Below are positions 47,919-59,568 of a stretch of 64,000 nucleotides of DNA, piece after piece. The notes below the pieces were generated by a model, which was not told the DNA's origin, ran no database searches, and saw nothing but the letters and a program-made list of their open reading frames with translations. The translations under genes and the position numbers were made by a program. Origin of the DNA: Sesamum alatum (taxonomy: Eukaryota > Streptophyta > Magnoliopsida > Lamiales > Pedaliaceae); NCBI GenBank assembly GCA_034509735.1, contig JACGWO010000005.1, forward strand, positions 23,802,383 through 23,866,382, read 5' to 3'. Each line of letters begins with the position of its first letter. Position 1 is the first letter of the stretch.

Positions 47919-48754
47919 AGTAGACTGCCGGTTACTTTGCCTAAGCCAAACTATTGGTTTCAAACAAGTTTTCAATTATTGAGTAAAATATTTTACATAG
48001 TTTTTCAACCTCAGATTTTTCCGACATTAGGTATACCCAACATAAATGGGTATGATCATCAATAAACATCACAAACCAAATTTTATTTGATGGTGTATTG
48101 ATCCTTGACGAACCCCAAATGCCACTATTGATTAAGTAAAATGGTTTTGAAGCTTGATAGGTTTTAGGACGATACATCGTCTTATGACTTTTAGAAAAAT
48201 ACAATTCTAACGATATAATATAGAACAGTTCATTTCTTTAAATAAACTAGGAAATAGTTTCTTAAGATAAGGAAAAGTAGGATGTACTACTAGTCTATAA
48301 TGCCAAGAATAATTTTATCCTTAACTTGCGTAGAACTGATACTACTCAAACCTTGTGCTTCTTTATTCTTGGAATCTCGATCTTCAAAGTAATAGAGGCC
48401 GTTGATTAATTTAGCACTGCCAATCATCTTCTCCGAGTTCATTTCCTCAAAAATACAATGTGATTCAAAGAAAGTAACAAAACAGTTAAGAGTCTTTGGA
48501 TAATTTGCTAACGGGTAGTAGATTACAAGTAAGTTCAGGAACATGTAAGACGTTCTTTAAGGAAATGGATCTTGAAAAATTTACCAGACGTTTACTGATA
48601 ATAGAAGAATAAGATCCATTAGCAATGAGAATTTTTTCTTGGCCAGACAAGGATAGTAAGAATGACATAAGTTATGCAGACTTGTCATATGATCAGAGAT
48701 TCCCGAGTCAATGATCCAAGGAGTGGAGTAATTTAGTGAATGACAAGATAAAGC
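47919..48754 (-). pseudogene. copia-C protease to integrase remnant
   Basis: Protease-type WIIDSGISDHMTS at about 48716-48680 and LKNVLHVPELTCNLLPVSKL at 48560-48500, then integrase start WFVMFIDDHTHLCWVYLM and SEVEKLCKIF at about 48080-47970. Frame broken repeatedly. It ends at the junction with the copia-B LTR, so integrase end, RT and RNase H are missing. Confidence 0.75.
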
Positions 48755-49874
48755 TGTGGAAAAAGTGTATGAACAATCGTAGCAACATTTTGAAATCAAA
48801 TCAGATTTAACGAACAGTTTGAAACCAAAATTGGCACAACAAACACATTGGAACAAAACGATAAAATAGTTAGATATGTTGTTTTATAGGAAAGATAAAT
48901 AGGAAACTTACGATGAGAGTTGTATCATAACAACTCTAAGTCCGAAACAGTAAACTAACCAAATCTTAGAATAATCTGGTTGCCTTAAAGAAATTATATG
49001 TCCCGTCAACGTGCACCGGGCACTATGCAACTTCTTTCAGGATAAGGCAATTCAATTCTAAACACTATTGCACTATACTGAAGAACACCTCGAACAACAC
49101 TATAAAGCTTTTAGAAACTGAGATAAAAACTTGGATATAGGAGGTGAAAACCCAAGCTCGAAATTGGAGAGCAAAAATCGAGAGTTAGCAGAGAGAGGTA
49201 GAGAATGCTTTCTGATTTTTATGTTACGAAGTGTGAGCCTATGCAGCCTTTCAGGCAGGGCTTTCAGTTGTAGTCAATTGCAGCATTAACCATAGTTAAG
49301 CATCCATCAAACCAGCAATTAACAAAATTAAAATTGAAATTCAAAACAAAATTAAACCTGCATTAATAGGTAAAAAATAGACTGATTTTGATTTGAAAAT
49401 CAGTTGTTTCAGGCTTTTAAATCAAAACCTATTTTAATTTTAATTCTAATTCGGAAAATCTAAATGTTTTTCCTGCATAATGGTATATACTGAAACTGAG
49501 ACTTTTGCCCTAGCTCCCACGCCCACGCCCAGGGCCAGGTCGAGCGGGCAGCGACAACACGCGTGTGGGGCAACCCCATGTTCGCTCTAGTCTCCATAAC
49601 ACTTCAAACATCTCATGAACTTTGAACTGAATATAAGGAGCTTATGAAGTTCATAAACTTCCAATGTGGGACAAATTTGAGTGTAAAAACACTCACCCCC
49701 ACATACACCTTATATGCACATCAAAGCCCATCTTTTCCCATCATATTCCTATGTGGGACAAAAGCACTTCTCTATTTTTCTCTCAATCTAATTTATGGAT
49801 TGACATTGTAATTGCATCCATATTTAGACCACATTGTTGTTACAAATTAGCAACTAATTATGCCAATTACAACA
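48755..49874 (-). repeat. solo LTR of family A
   Basis: Reverse orientation relative to copia-A; reads TGTTGTAATTGGCAT ... CTTTTTCCACA on the minus strand, 1120 bp, matching the copia-A LTR throughout, including the GC-rich island and the TATAATTTCTTTAAG site (one change). Perfect target duplication AAAGC at 48750-48754 and 49875-49879. It sits between copia-C protease and gag. Confidence 0.9.
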
Positions 49875-50780
49875 AAAGCCTTAAAATTTACTTGCTTTAG
49901 CAACGGAAGCATTAGGAATACTAGATGAACCCAAGTTGAAATTCAACAATTTCAAGATTTGATCAATTTGCTCATTGTGGAAGGGAGCTAAACCTACCCA
50001 TGTGCAGCAGAAGTTTTATGAAACTGTCCTTTATGAGAACCCTTCCAATTTGTTGGTTTTCAATGACGTTTCCAGTATGTTTCACGTGTCTGATGTGGTT
50101 TGTTATAATTATCACACCAAACACAAGGTCTGTCATTGGATTTCTTACTAGTATTTTGGCCAGTATCCATTCCAACCGCAAGGATAGAGTTTTCAATAGG
50201 ATTGCCAAGGTTTTTCTTGTTGAGCATAACAAGACGACGACTTTCCCCACGACAAACTTCAGAGCAAACTTTACCAATTTATGAAAGTGGCTGTCTACAA
50301 ATGATCCTGCCTCTAACTTCATCAAATTTCATATTAGGTCCAATAAGAAACTTAAAAAAATATGGCTATCTTCCACCATTTTTTTACAATGGTTACAATC
50401 ATGAGTACATTTTTTCATTCATAATCATTGAAGAGATCCAAGTCTGGCCAAAGACGTTTCAAGGAATTAAATTACCATGTGACAATGTCCTCACCTTGGC
50501 AGATCTCTTCCAATTCTAAAGTGAACTCATATACTTGAGATTGATTTCCCAAGTTTAAGTACATTTGGTTGATGTTGTCCCAAAGTTCCTTGATTGGATG
50601 ATAGCACATGTAGTTGGAGCTTATGTCTTTCTCTAACCCAAGAAATTTTCTCCATTCAGTGTAATTGATGTAATCTGAATAGAGTGGGATTTCGAGGTGG
50701 GAACGCGAGTGGTGGTTGTGGATGTATTTTTTTCTGCAATGTTGGTTCTTTCTAAAATTTCAAACATGATTACAAATCAA
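49875..50780 (-). pseudogene. copia-C gag remnant
   Basis: Minus strand: SIQITSITLNGENFLG near the start (about 50690), then YHPIKELWDNINQMYLNLGN, and a degenerate CCHC knuckle of the CxxC...TRETxWKxHxKPTNWKG type at about 50120-50050. These are the usual parts of a plant copia Gag. Frameshifts are frequent. Confidence 0.65.
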
Positions 50781-50846
50781 AAGGAAGGAGATGGCCTGAT
50801 ATAAGTGAAGGATAGGGATTCAGGAATTCTATTACCACTCGATACC

Positions 50847-51010
50847 AAGTGAAATTGTATGAAAAGGTTGTGTATTCCTTGTTCTGTACATTGGCATATA
50901 TATAGTTCTACAAGAAGCTAAATCTAGTAAATATCCTACAGAATAAACTCTAATTTATAGCAGCTGCTACATAAGCTATTTTAGAAAACAAATGACACTA
51001 ATTCAGCTCA
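50847..51010 (-). repeat. copia-C 5' LTR (short, tentative)
   Basis: Next to it on the minus strand is a primer-binding-like TTGGTATCGAGTGG (50831-50845). The preceding about 160 bp would end in TTTCA and start TGAGCTGAATTAG. No second copy remains, so the outer boundary is a guess based on where LINE sequence begins. Confidence 0.4.
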
Positions 51011-51019
51011 ATTATCCTC

Positions 51020-51950
51020 TGAATCTTGTAATGGGGTATCAAGTTGTGGTATTAACTTATTAGCAATTGCTTTTGAAGCGATTTTATATATGATATTACA
51101 AATGCTAATAAGCTGAAACTGAGTGTCATTCTCTGGATTTTTGCACTTGGAAATTAATATGATGTGTGTTTCATATCGTTCAGGGGGAATTCAAGAATAT
51201 TTAACAAAATTAAGAACGCATCAAAGAACATTAGATTTTGTGATGTGCCAGAACTTCTAATTAAAAATAGGTGGCTACTGTTTGGGCCGATCGATGTAAG
51301 TGGAGCCACATGGACAATGCTTTAGCAACTTCTTCATCTGTATAGGGCTCAACAACTCTCGCGAGATCTCATGATCAACCACACATCTCAAATGCTCTAT
51401 CCCTCAATGGATGTCCTCTTGAGAAGGGCAGTTGGAGCCGAAAATCCCTTGAAAATGTTCTGTGATGCACCGTTGAATGTCCTCTTCCTTATCAATACAG
51501 TCATCGGTGCCATTCCTTAGTTAGAGATCAAATTTGTTTGCCTCCGTTTGTTGACTTTCGAATGAAAATAAGCAATATTCCCTTCTCCATCCTTCAACCA
51601 TGCGTCTTACCCCTTAGCTGCCAATATGTCTCTTCAACTAAAAGGAGTTGTTCCAACTTGCAACGGATTTGGGATACTTCCTAGCACCTCTCGATTGATA
51701 ATGTTCCATTTTTAAGTTCAACCAGTCTTTTTTTCCAACATGGTGATGTTTCCTTGGTCCCCCTGAACTGATTTACGCTCCATGTCGACAGTGTTGCCTC
51801 AACATCTTTGGCCCAAATCTGCACCATGTTTCCAACTTGCAGTAACCAACCATTCACACTCCGTCAGTTCAAGCCAAGTATCCCTAAAACCTTCAGCCCC
51901 TACTGTGGTTGAATATCACGGCCGACTTTAGTTCAATGAAAGTGGTAAGG
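51020..51950 (-). pseudogene. LINE remnant, reverse transcriptase N-terminal region
   Basis: Minus-strand pieces: LEQLLLVEETYWQ and HGWLKDGEGNIAYFHSKVNK at about 51660-51540, and LISICNIIYKIASKAIANKL at about 51110-51050, which are standard LINE landmarks before and inside the reverse transcriptase. Stops are common. It is interrupted at its left end by copia-C. Confidence 0.7.
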
Positions 51951-51984
51951 CTATTGGTATGGAGATGAGACACCTTTAGCTAAA

Positions 51985-52730
51985 GGAATGTCATCGGACC
52001 ACACTATAAATAAATTTTTGTGTTCCTGAATTTATCGAAATAAGAAAATATTACAAATTAATTTCTTGATTTGATTTGAGTTTTTGTGGGTGTGAAATCT
52101 CTACTTGAAACCTCTAATTCTTCTCTTCAAGAACATGATCTTTGATTCCGGAAATTTTGGAGGTGAAACTTGACGTTTGATCTCCTTTGACGTTGACTTT
52201 GACTTTGAATAACATTAATTCGGGGGTCGTTGACTTGTTCCAGGATTAAATGTTGTAACTTGAAGATATTTGACTTGAATTTGGGATATGTCTTGGTGGA
52301 TTTGAGACTTTGATCTTCCACCAAGGTGGACTTCTGTCTTAATAACGTTAATTCATTGATTTTTGGACTTCTTCTCGAATTAAACGCTGACTTTGGATGA
52401 TTTCCGCGATGAATGTCTTGAATCTTGCCTTGAACACCGTGGATCTGTGGATCTTCCTTGATTTACGCTTGAGAGGATTTCGGGACTTCTTGAGTGCTCT
52501 CTTGCTTGTATCTTCAATTGTATGTGTGTCTGTGTTTTGAATGAGTTCCAAGGACCCCTTTATATAGCTGTCAAAAAGGTAGAGTAGTGGTGAACTTGAA
52601 CACATATTTTGTATTATCTCTTCATTTTAATTTAAAGAGATAATACATTAAATATTTGGAAAGACATAATTGGTAATTTGATATTATCTCTTTATTTTTG
52701 GTATTTTTCAAAGAGATAATATAAAAATAT
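51985..52730 (-). repeat. repeat E, copy 2: LTR with promoter features
   Basis: Minus-strand region matching 9163-9690. It adds upstream promoter-like sequence: a TATATAA box at 52561-52567 (minus strand GCTATATAAAGGGG) and, further upstream, two hairpins made from the same AAGAGATAATA word (52611-52646 and 52681-52722). This suits U3, R and U5 of an LTR transcribed leftward. Its partner and boundaries are not seen. Confidence 0.5.
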
Positions 52731-54715
52731 TTATCTTGATTTGATTGGCCAAAACACCTCCTTTGCCACTTGTCGGCCGTCAATTTGATGACGAAATATA
52801 TAAAAATATCAATTAAAATAACTATTTATATTTAAAATTAATTTAGTAAATTCCAAAATATAAATAGAAAAATAGAGTATAATTGATAAATAATATATAT
52901 TTTCCACTTATCGTCATTTGATTGGATGCAAAAATAATTTGTCTACAAATGCCCCCTCGAGACTCGTTTACGAATATATGCTTGAAATGTAATTTTCGAA
53001 GTGAATGAGTCACGAAAAGAAATGAATCAAATTTGAATGGTTGGGTCAATTGTGAATTTGTCTAGACAAAATCCACATTGAGTTTTCTGTGAACCAAAAT
53101 TGAATTCCATTTTGCTAAATAATCCATAATGTTATGGTCCTGGTTGTAAATTTCAAGCCCATCCAAAACAAGAAAAGTGTTGCAATTTTCAATCAATCTT
53201 TGGTTTCCTTTGGCAATGGGAAATCATGGATTCTCTCCTGCTAGTGAGACTTTGATCTCTATTATAATTTGCCGAGTTTTCTTGGGAAACTTCTTCATAG
53301 TAGCGAGTCCTAAGCAGCTGCGAATTCTAGTTCAGGCACATCTCCGTCTTGTGCTAATTTTGAATTATTGAGTTTGAATTGGACCATAACTCACAAAATT
53401 CTAATTCCTTTTGAATTGAAACACTCCAATTGAACACTTATATAAAGGGCGTAATCCTACATTGATCAAGCATTGTGATTAATCGTTTGTTGAAAGAATT
53501 TGTGGTATGCTTCGGTTAGCAAAATATTTTTCTTTCTTGATTTTCATCATGCTCACAAGGTGTTTGTATCAACGTCTCAATAGGCTGATTTTAGATTTCT
53601 TTCGAAGGAAATCTACTTGAAGTACAACGGTGAAGCATACAAAATACGTTCAATTGAGAGGAAAGTCTCGAAGCATACTCTCAAGGATTAACTATTTATA
53701 TTATCTCATGCAAGTCCCATTGGCGCAAATCAATTGTCGTCTTTGAATGGTCACCATTCAAGCTTAGTCAATGAGAGGATTGTGAATGCAAGACTTTCCA
53801 AATACAAGTGTTCAAGTCACAAAAGTTCTTTGAGAGTTTGGTGGATTGTCGCCAGAACAAAGGTATCGCGGATTTCTTTGTCGATTGCTTCCGATTTCTT
53901 TTGAATGTTTTCAGATTTGTTATTCAACTGGCCGAGCTTCTTCGATTTTCAAATCTACTTCTGCGACAATCGATTTCGCCAATTCGTATCAACCGTTTCT
54001 GAAGCAGTTTTTTGAAGCAATCTGTAAGACGATTTCGGGTACAACACGAACCTCCATCACCGGCTTTGACAATTTGTTGAAGGTATGTTGTGATATTAAT
54101 TCCTTTTGCAGTATCACTTCATCTTGAGAGAGTTTTATTCGCTTTGCCGATCACTAATTTTTTTTTTTTTTTTTCCTTTGACTTTCAATCGTTAGCTATT
54201 TTATGAAATCATGGAATCTTGTCTGCTTCAAACTAAATATTGAGTGATAGAGCCTTTGATTTGCTTGCTATGTGCATGAGATTCCTCTTTTGGGCCTCAG
54301 TGACATATTGAAGGTGTAGGATTTAAAATAAAAAATCATATTGCTTTTCTTTTTTGTCTTAATGCATTGAACACATGGGGAAAAAAGTCACTTTGCTTTT
54401 TCGATCCTCGGTAATGCATTGGAGACATGTGATTAAAAAAAGAAAATTTCTTTTTATTCACTTTGTTTCTTTGGGCATAACCCAAATGAGTATCGTGAAG
54501 CATTGTGGCATATTCTCTGAGGATGATAAGTGTATTTTAGCTTGCTATATGGACACTTTGTAAGTTATGGTCTCTACACGATTCAGACCTAGCATATAAG
54601 AGGGTGTAGATCATTAAGCCAATTCCTATGCGAATCCATGTGCTTCTTCATATCTAGCTCCTCATTTTGATTTATTTGAGTTTTTTTTCTTTTAAACTCA
54701 GTCAATGTATTTCTT
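52731..54715. other. non-coding stretch between repeat E and the mobile-domain pseudogene
   Basis: No recognised protein domain. Plus-strand frames at 53808-54127 are short and unlike known families; they could be leader or first exon of the mobile-domain gene. A run of 18 T lies near 54158-54176. Confidence 0.4.
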
Positions 54716-54721
54716 CTTGTT

Positions 54722-55727
54722 TTGATAGCTTGCAACATAGTTTACTTTAAAGACGAGTCATTTTCCTCCGGTCAACAAAGCATGGTTATTCTTGACGATG
54801 AAAGCCAACTCATGGATAAAGGGACGATTTTGACGACTTACACACCTCTCATCGGTCGATATGCGAAGCAATGGCCGAGGTTGACACATCCACTTCACAC
54901 AGAGCAATGGTCTCGAGAAGTTTTATTGAGCAAGACTTTCAAGGTGTGGTCTTTGCAAGCGACTCATCACTATTGTTCTGACGAACCAAGTTTTCTACCC
55001 ACGTTAGGCCATCGTATCATCAAACGGAAAGCCAAGTGGGGCGACAACATTCACTTTGCCAACTAGTTCTGCTACATTAAAGGATTTTAGGAGTGGACGG
55101 AAGACGTACTCAGCCGGTGCGAGCACAAGCTAGTTGCAACTCAAGTATATGATGTCGTGTACGCCTCATTGTTCACTTACGACCACAATTCCGACATCAT
55201 AAAGGCATTATGTGAAGTGTGGTGCCCATTCACTACACTCTTCTAACATCCTTCGAAGAGTTGCCTATCTCGTTGTGGGACGTGCATACCCTTGCCGGAC
55301 TTCCTATGGCCAGACTCCTTTATGATGAAGTCGTTCCCAGTTCCAAGGAGCTTAACGGTGTTAACGAGACGGGACGAAGACTTGTGCCTCGTTCTTGCAA
55401 ATTCTTGCTCCATGCTTACCATTTACTTCGAAAGAGTGGTAAAGATGGTCAATCCTCCCAAGTTCCTGTTGACAAGTGGATCAAATTTTGGTTTAGAAGA
55501 GCCACGAAGTATTGCGAGCCCCCTCCGCGTAAAGATAAGATGATGGTTCGTCCTAAGTCAACTCACAACCCTTCCAGAACCTTTAGGGTACATGACAAGT
55601 GGTCTTTGGCAGACAAGGCGTTGTTCTCGAAGCTTAGTATCGAGGGAAGTTTAAAGGAAGAGACATTCTTGGCGGCATATTTGGCGTGTTGGCTTTGTAC
55701 CTTTGCTCTTCCCCTTCAAGATGTTGG
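54722..55727 (+). pseudogene. plant mobile domain (PMD, aminotransferase-like) pseudogene
   Basis: Plus-strand coding sequence of the MAIN/MAIL1-like plant mobile domain family (PF10536). First piece: ILTTYTPLIGRYAKQWPRL, VWSLQATHHYCSDEPSF. Stops at about 55064 and 55089 and a frameshift near 55220 follow. The second piece (55219-55727) holds LLTSFEELPISLWDVHTLAG, DKWIKFWFRRATKYCEPPPR, RPKSTHNPS and LAAYLACWLCTFALP, all typical of retrotransposon-associated PMD ORFs. It is cut off by the copia-D LTR at 55728. Function of such ORFs in elements is unknown; host PMD proteins act in silencing and genome maintenance. Confidence 0.8.
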
Positions 55728-57712
55728 TGAAAGATTGTGGATTGTCCCGGGAAATAGCGCGAATGCGGAAGCGCGGTATAAATTTAAATAACGAAATTTA
55801 AACATGCTTTTACGAAAAATAAAGAACACGTTCAAAGGGTGTTCCCTTGTAGTTCCCGGGTGTTCGGTGTATCTCATGAATTAAAAGCATACAAAAATCA
55901 TGGAGGCCATAGGATTAAAAATAAAAGAGGGATGAAAAATAAATCGAAACCCTACCGATTGTCGTTTTCGTCTTCTAACTGGTACTCGCGTTGTTCCCCG
56001 ATTTGCACCAAATCTCGTATATGAGACTCTCCAAATTGTGACACACAATCCACCCACGTATCTTGCACGTCGTGCTAGCGAACGAACAAGTATTTAGGAG
56101 AGGATGGATCAATCACACGTTATTAGGTTAACGGGATCAATCCTCCAATGTTCAATTGTTCCAAGAAAAAAAGAACAAGAAAATTGATTTTCTTGGAGAG
56201 AAAGAGAGAGAGAGGGCGGACGAGATTAGGAGAGGGAGAGGAAGTGTGTGTGTGTTTCAAGATTCATCATCATCGTCCTTCCAAAGGTGAAAGGCTAGGA
56301 GTATTTATAGAGGAGGAGTTTAATCCTCTTCAAACTCCAACTCTAGAAGACTAATTTCACTAGGATTTTGACATAGTCAAAGTCCTAGTCAAAGTAGTAA
56401 TTTGACCTAGTCAAATTCATCCTAGCCATCCATCTCTCCTTTTAATCTCAACCATTAATTTGATTTAATGGAATATTTAAAACCTATTTAAATATTCCAA
56501 AGGGCAATAAATAAATATAATAAATATAAATATTTATCCTAGGCCCATTAAATTAATTTTCTATTGAATTTAATTTATTAGATTAATTCCTTTTATCTAA
56601 TAATAGGAATTAACTCTTTCCAAGAAAATCAAGGACCTGATTAAATCCAATTTAATCATTCCATTTCTCCAAATATTTAATTCTAAATTAAATACTTAAT
56701 GTGTGTGGATTGTGTGTGACTCTTTAGGTTCACCTTTCAGCTAGACTTGGTCGGATTCCTAGAATCCGCCCGTTACCATGGGTGGCCATCTAGCAACGGT
56801 CCATGGCACTCGAAACTAGGTGAATATTCGGGGATGAACATTTAGGCTCTAACAGTACACTTGTCCTTCCGTCTACGGTCTCACCACTTAGGGTCTAGAG
56901 CACGGAGAATGCAGGTACCCATTTTGGACCTAAGTGTCGGTCTGTCCTTACTAAACGCCGCAAGGGAAACCTTCCCTTTTGTTCAGTTACTGTTGCCAAA
57001 GATTTTAGGGACAAGACACAGAGCATTTTGTGAGACTCAACTGTCAATGCCTTTTGACAGGAGACAGATCCTTTCTTGGAGACTACCGTCACTCTGTACA
57101 CCAGAGCTGCACTAGACATGGCTTATGACTACTCAAGTGCTTATTGGCAATCTCTCACCATATCTAAGATACAGCCCTGATGTATAGGTAAACTCAGCAG
57201 TTCCTCAAGTCAAAGGACTTGACTTGTACTGTCAAATCCGAGAACACACGCCATACCTAGCCGACCCTACTCAAGGTCCTCCATAAGACGGTTCCCGCGA
57301 GTCACCTCAGTCAGCTGCTCCCTAGCAGGCTAACCCACTAACACTGCTTAGACGACCTTCGTCACCTGTCGATGAAATACGACAGCAGATGCTTAGTGCA
57401 AGTCTCAAGGGAAATCTCGGTACCCATTTTCGAGATTCCTTGACTTGGGGATTTCCGGACTGATTCGGAGGGACTGATTTCATCGACCTACCTCCAAGCG
57501 TAGTCCCAGTCCCCGAAATACATTTTCAGTCCGTGGGCTTTGTTTGCGTAGTAAACCGATATGTATAAAGCAGATAAAGTGAACACAAACAAAGTAATGC
57601 CAAATGAATTTCACTTTTTCATTCATTAATAATATATCAAATCCTTGAAATTGTCTAGACATAGGTTACATTTCGCCTGCCAAGATTGGCTACATGGTCA
57701 CCTATTCTAACA
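55728..57712 (-). repeat. copia-D 3' LTR
   Basis: Plus strand TGAAAGATTGTGG ... TTCTAACA; on the minus strand it opens TGTTAGAATAGGTGACC directly after the tract AAGTGGGAGAT. 1985 bp. The outer 270 bp are repeated almost identically at 63548-64000 (a few substitutions visible), which fixes the boundary. Positions 56350-56700 carry hairpins analogous to the array in the solo D LTR. Confidence 0.92.
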
Positions 57713-57763
57713 ATCTCCCACTTGACCTTAAAGCCAATCGCCCATATGTCTAATCCCATCTTC

Positions 57764-59566
57764 TCAAGATGTTGCGTCTGAGCGCTCTGCGACATAGGCT
57801 TTGTCAGCGGATCTGCTGTGTTGTCTGCTGAGTTGACATAGGCTTCCTACCATTTCTCTTAGAAGATGGTAGCGTCTAAGAATGTGTTTGGAAGGGTGAT
57901 GAGATCTCGGTTCCTTTGCTTGCGCTATTGCATTGTTGTTATCACAAAAGATGACAACGGGCTCGGCGATGCTAGGCACCACACCCAACTCTTGGATGTA
58001 GTTTCTAATCCAAACCGATTCCTTGGCAGCTTCTAAAGCTGCTATGTATTCAGCCTCAGTGGTGGAGTCAGCAGTGGTTGCTTGCTTGGAACTTTTTCAA
58101 GCCACTGCTCCTCCATTGAGCCTGAATACATAACCCGATTGAGACTTGGCATCATCGTCATCAGACTGGAAGCTAGCGTCGCTAAAGCCTTCCAGGATCA
58201 GTTCTCCATTGCCATAGACTAAGAACATTTCCTTAGTCCTCCTCAGGTACTTAAGGATGCCCTTAACAGCATTCCAATGTGCCTCTCCTGCACAAGACTG
58301 ATATCTGCTTGTCACGCTCAAAGTGTTAGCAATGTCAGGCCTCGTGCAGTGGACCGCATATTGGATGCTACCTACGGCAGAAGCATAGGGGATGACTTTC
58401 ATCCTTTCAAGTTCCTCATCAGTCTGCGGGGATTGTTTCTTGGATAACATGATCCCATGTCTCATGGGAAGGAATCCTCGTTTGGAGTTGTCCATCCGAT
58501 ATCTCTTTAGGACTTTCTCCATATACGAGTTTTGGGTGAACCCTAACATCCTTTTAGCTCTGTCCCTGACAATCTGGATGCCTAGGATGTAGGAGGCTTC
58601 ACCCAAGTCCTTCATGGAAAATTGAGTTGACAACCATGCTTTTGTGTTACCCAACATTCTAACATCATTACCTATGAGTAGAATGTCATCCACATAAAGC
58701 ACTTAGGAACACTATAGAGCTCCCACTGACCTTCTTGTATACACAAGGGTCGGATTCATTTTTGATGAAGTCATAGCCCCGTATCACTTCATCAAAGCGA
58801 ATGTTCCAACTTCGGGATGCTTGTTTGAGTCCATAGATGGACTTCTGGAGACAACAAACCTTCTGTTCTTCTCTAGCGACCGTGAAACCTTCCGGCTGAT
58901 CCATATAGATCTCTTCCTCAATGAAACCATTGAGGAAGGCCGTTTTCACGTCCATCTGCCATATCTCATAGTCATACCATGCTGCTATGGCGAACAGGAT
59001 CCGAATGGATTTAGCCATGGCTACCGGCGAGTAGGTGTCGTTGAGTGTACCCTTTAGCTACAAGCCTAGCCTTAAAAGTTGTGACTTCTCCATCAACGCC
59101 AAGTTTGCGCTTGTAGACCCACTTACAGCCAACTGGCTTAACACCTTTTGGTAGATCTACAAGTCTCCAGACTTGGTTCTCACTCATGGAGTCCATTTCG
59201 GTTTTCATGGCCTCAAGCCATTTCCTGGAGTCGATGTCAGACATCGCTTCTCTGTATGTCTTAGGATCGTTATCCAAAAGATCGGTCGCTCCTAGAAAGC
59301 CATATCTCACTGGAGGTCTGGACTCTCTAGTGGACCTACGGAGAACGGGAACGTCAATGGTGACTGTGGGCGCTGACTGTATCGGAGTCGGCGGTTCAGG
59401 GACCGGGGCTGGCCGTTCCTGAGGTTGTCTTTCATGCCTAGCATGTTGGACTCCTCGAGGTTGGTCAGCCCTTCGGCTGTCTATCCTGAATCCTCTAAGT
59501 GAGGGTTCCGCGGCTACTTCTGATGGCTGGATTCCATCACTTGATTCCTCAAGGATTAGCTCATCT
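57764..59566 (-). pseudogene. copia-D reverse transcriptase and RNase H
   Basis: RT start at 59310-59011 (GCKWVYKRKLGVDGEV, FKARLVAKGYTQ), next frame 59018-58686 (IWQMDVKTAFLNGFIEEEIY, SIYGLKQASRSWNIRF), then 58702-58097 (LYVDDILLIGNDVRML with catalytic YVDD; ASAVGSIQYAVHCTRPDI; AKSQSGYVFRLNGGAVA) and RNase H end 57988-57764 (VVIFCDNNNAIAQAKEPRSH). Frameshifts at about 59030, 58690 and 58000 break the polyprotein. Confidence 0.88.
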
Positions 59567-59568
59567 AG

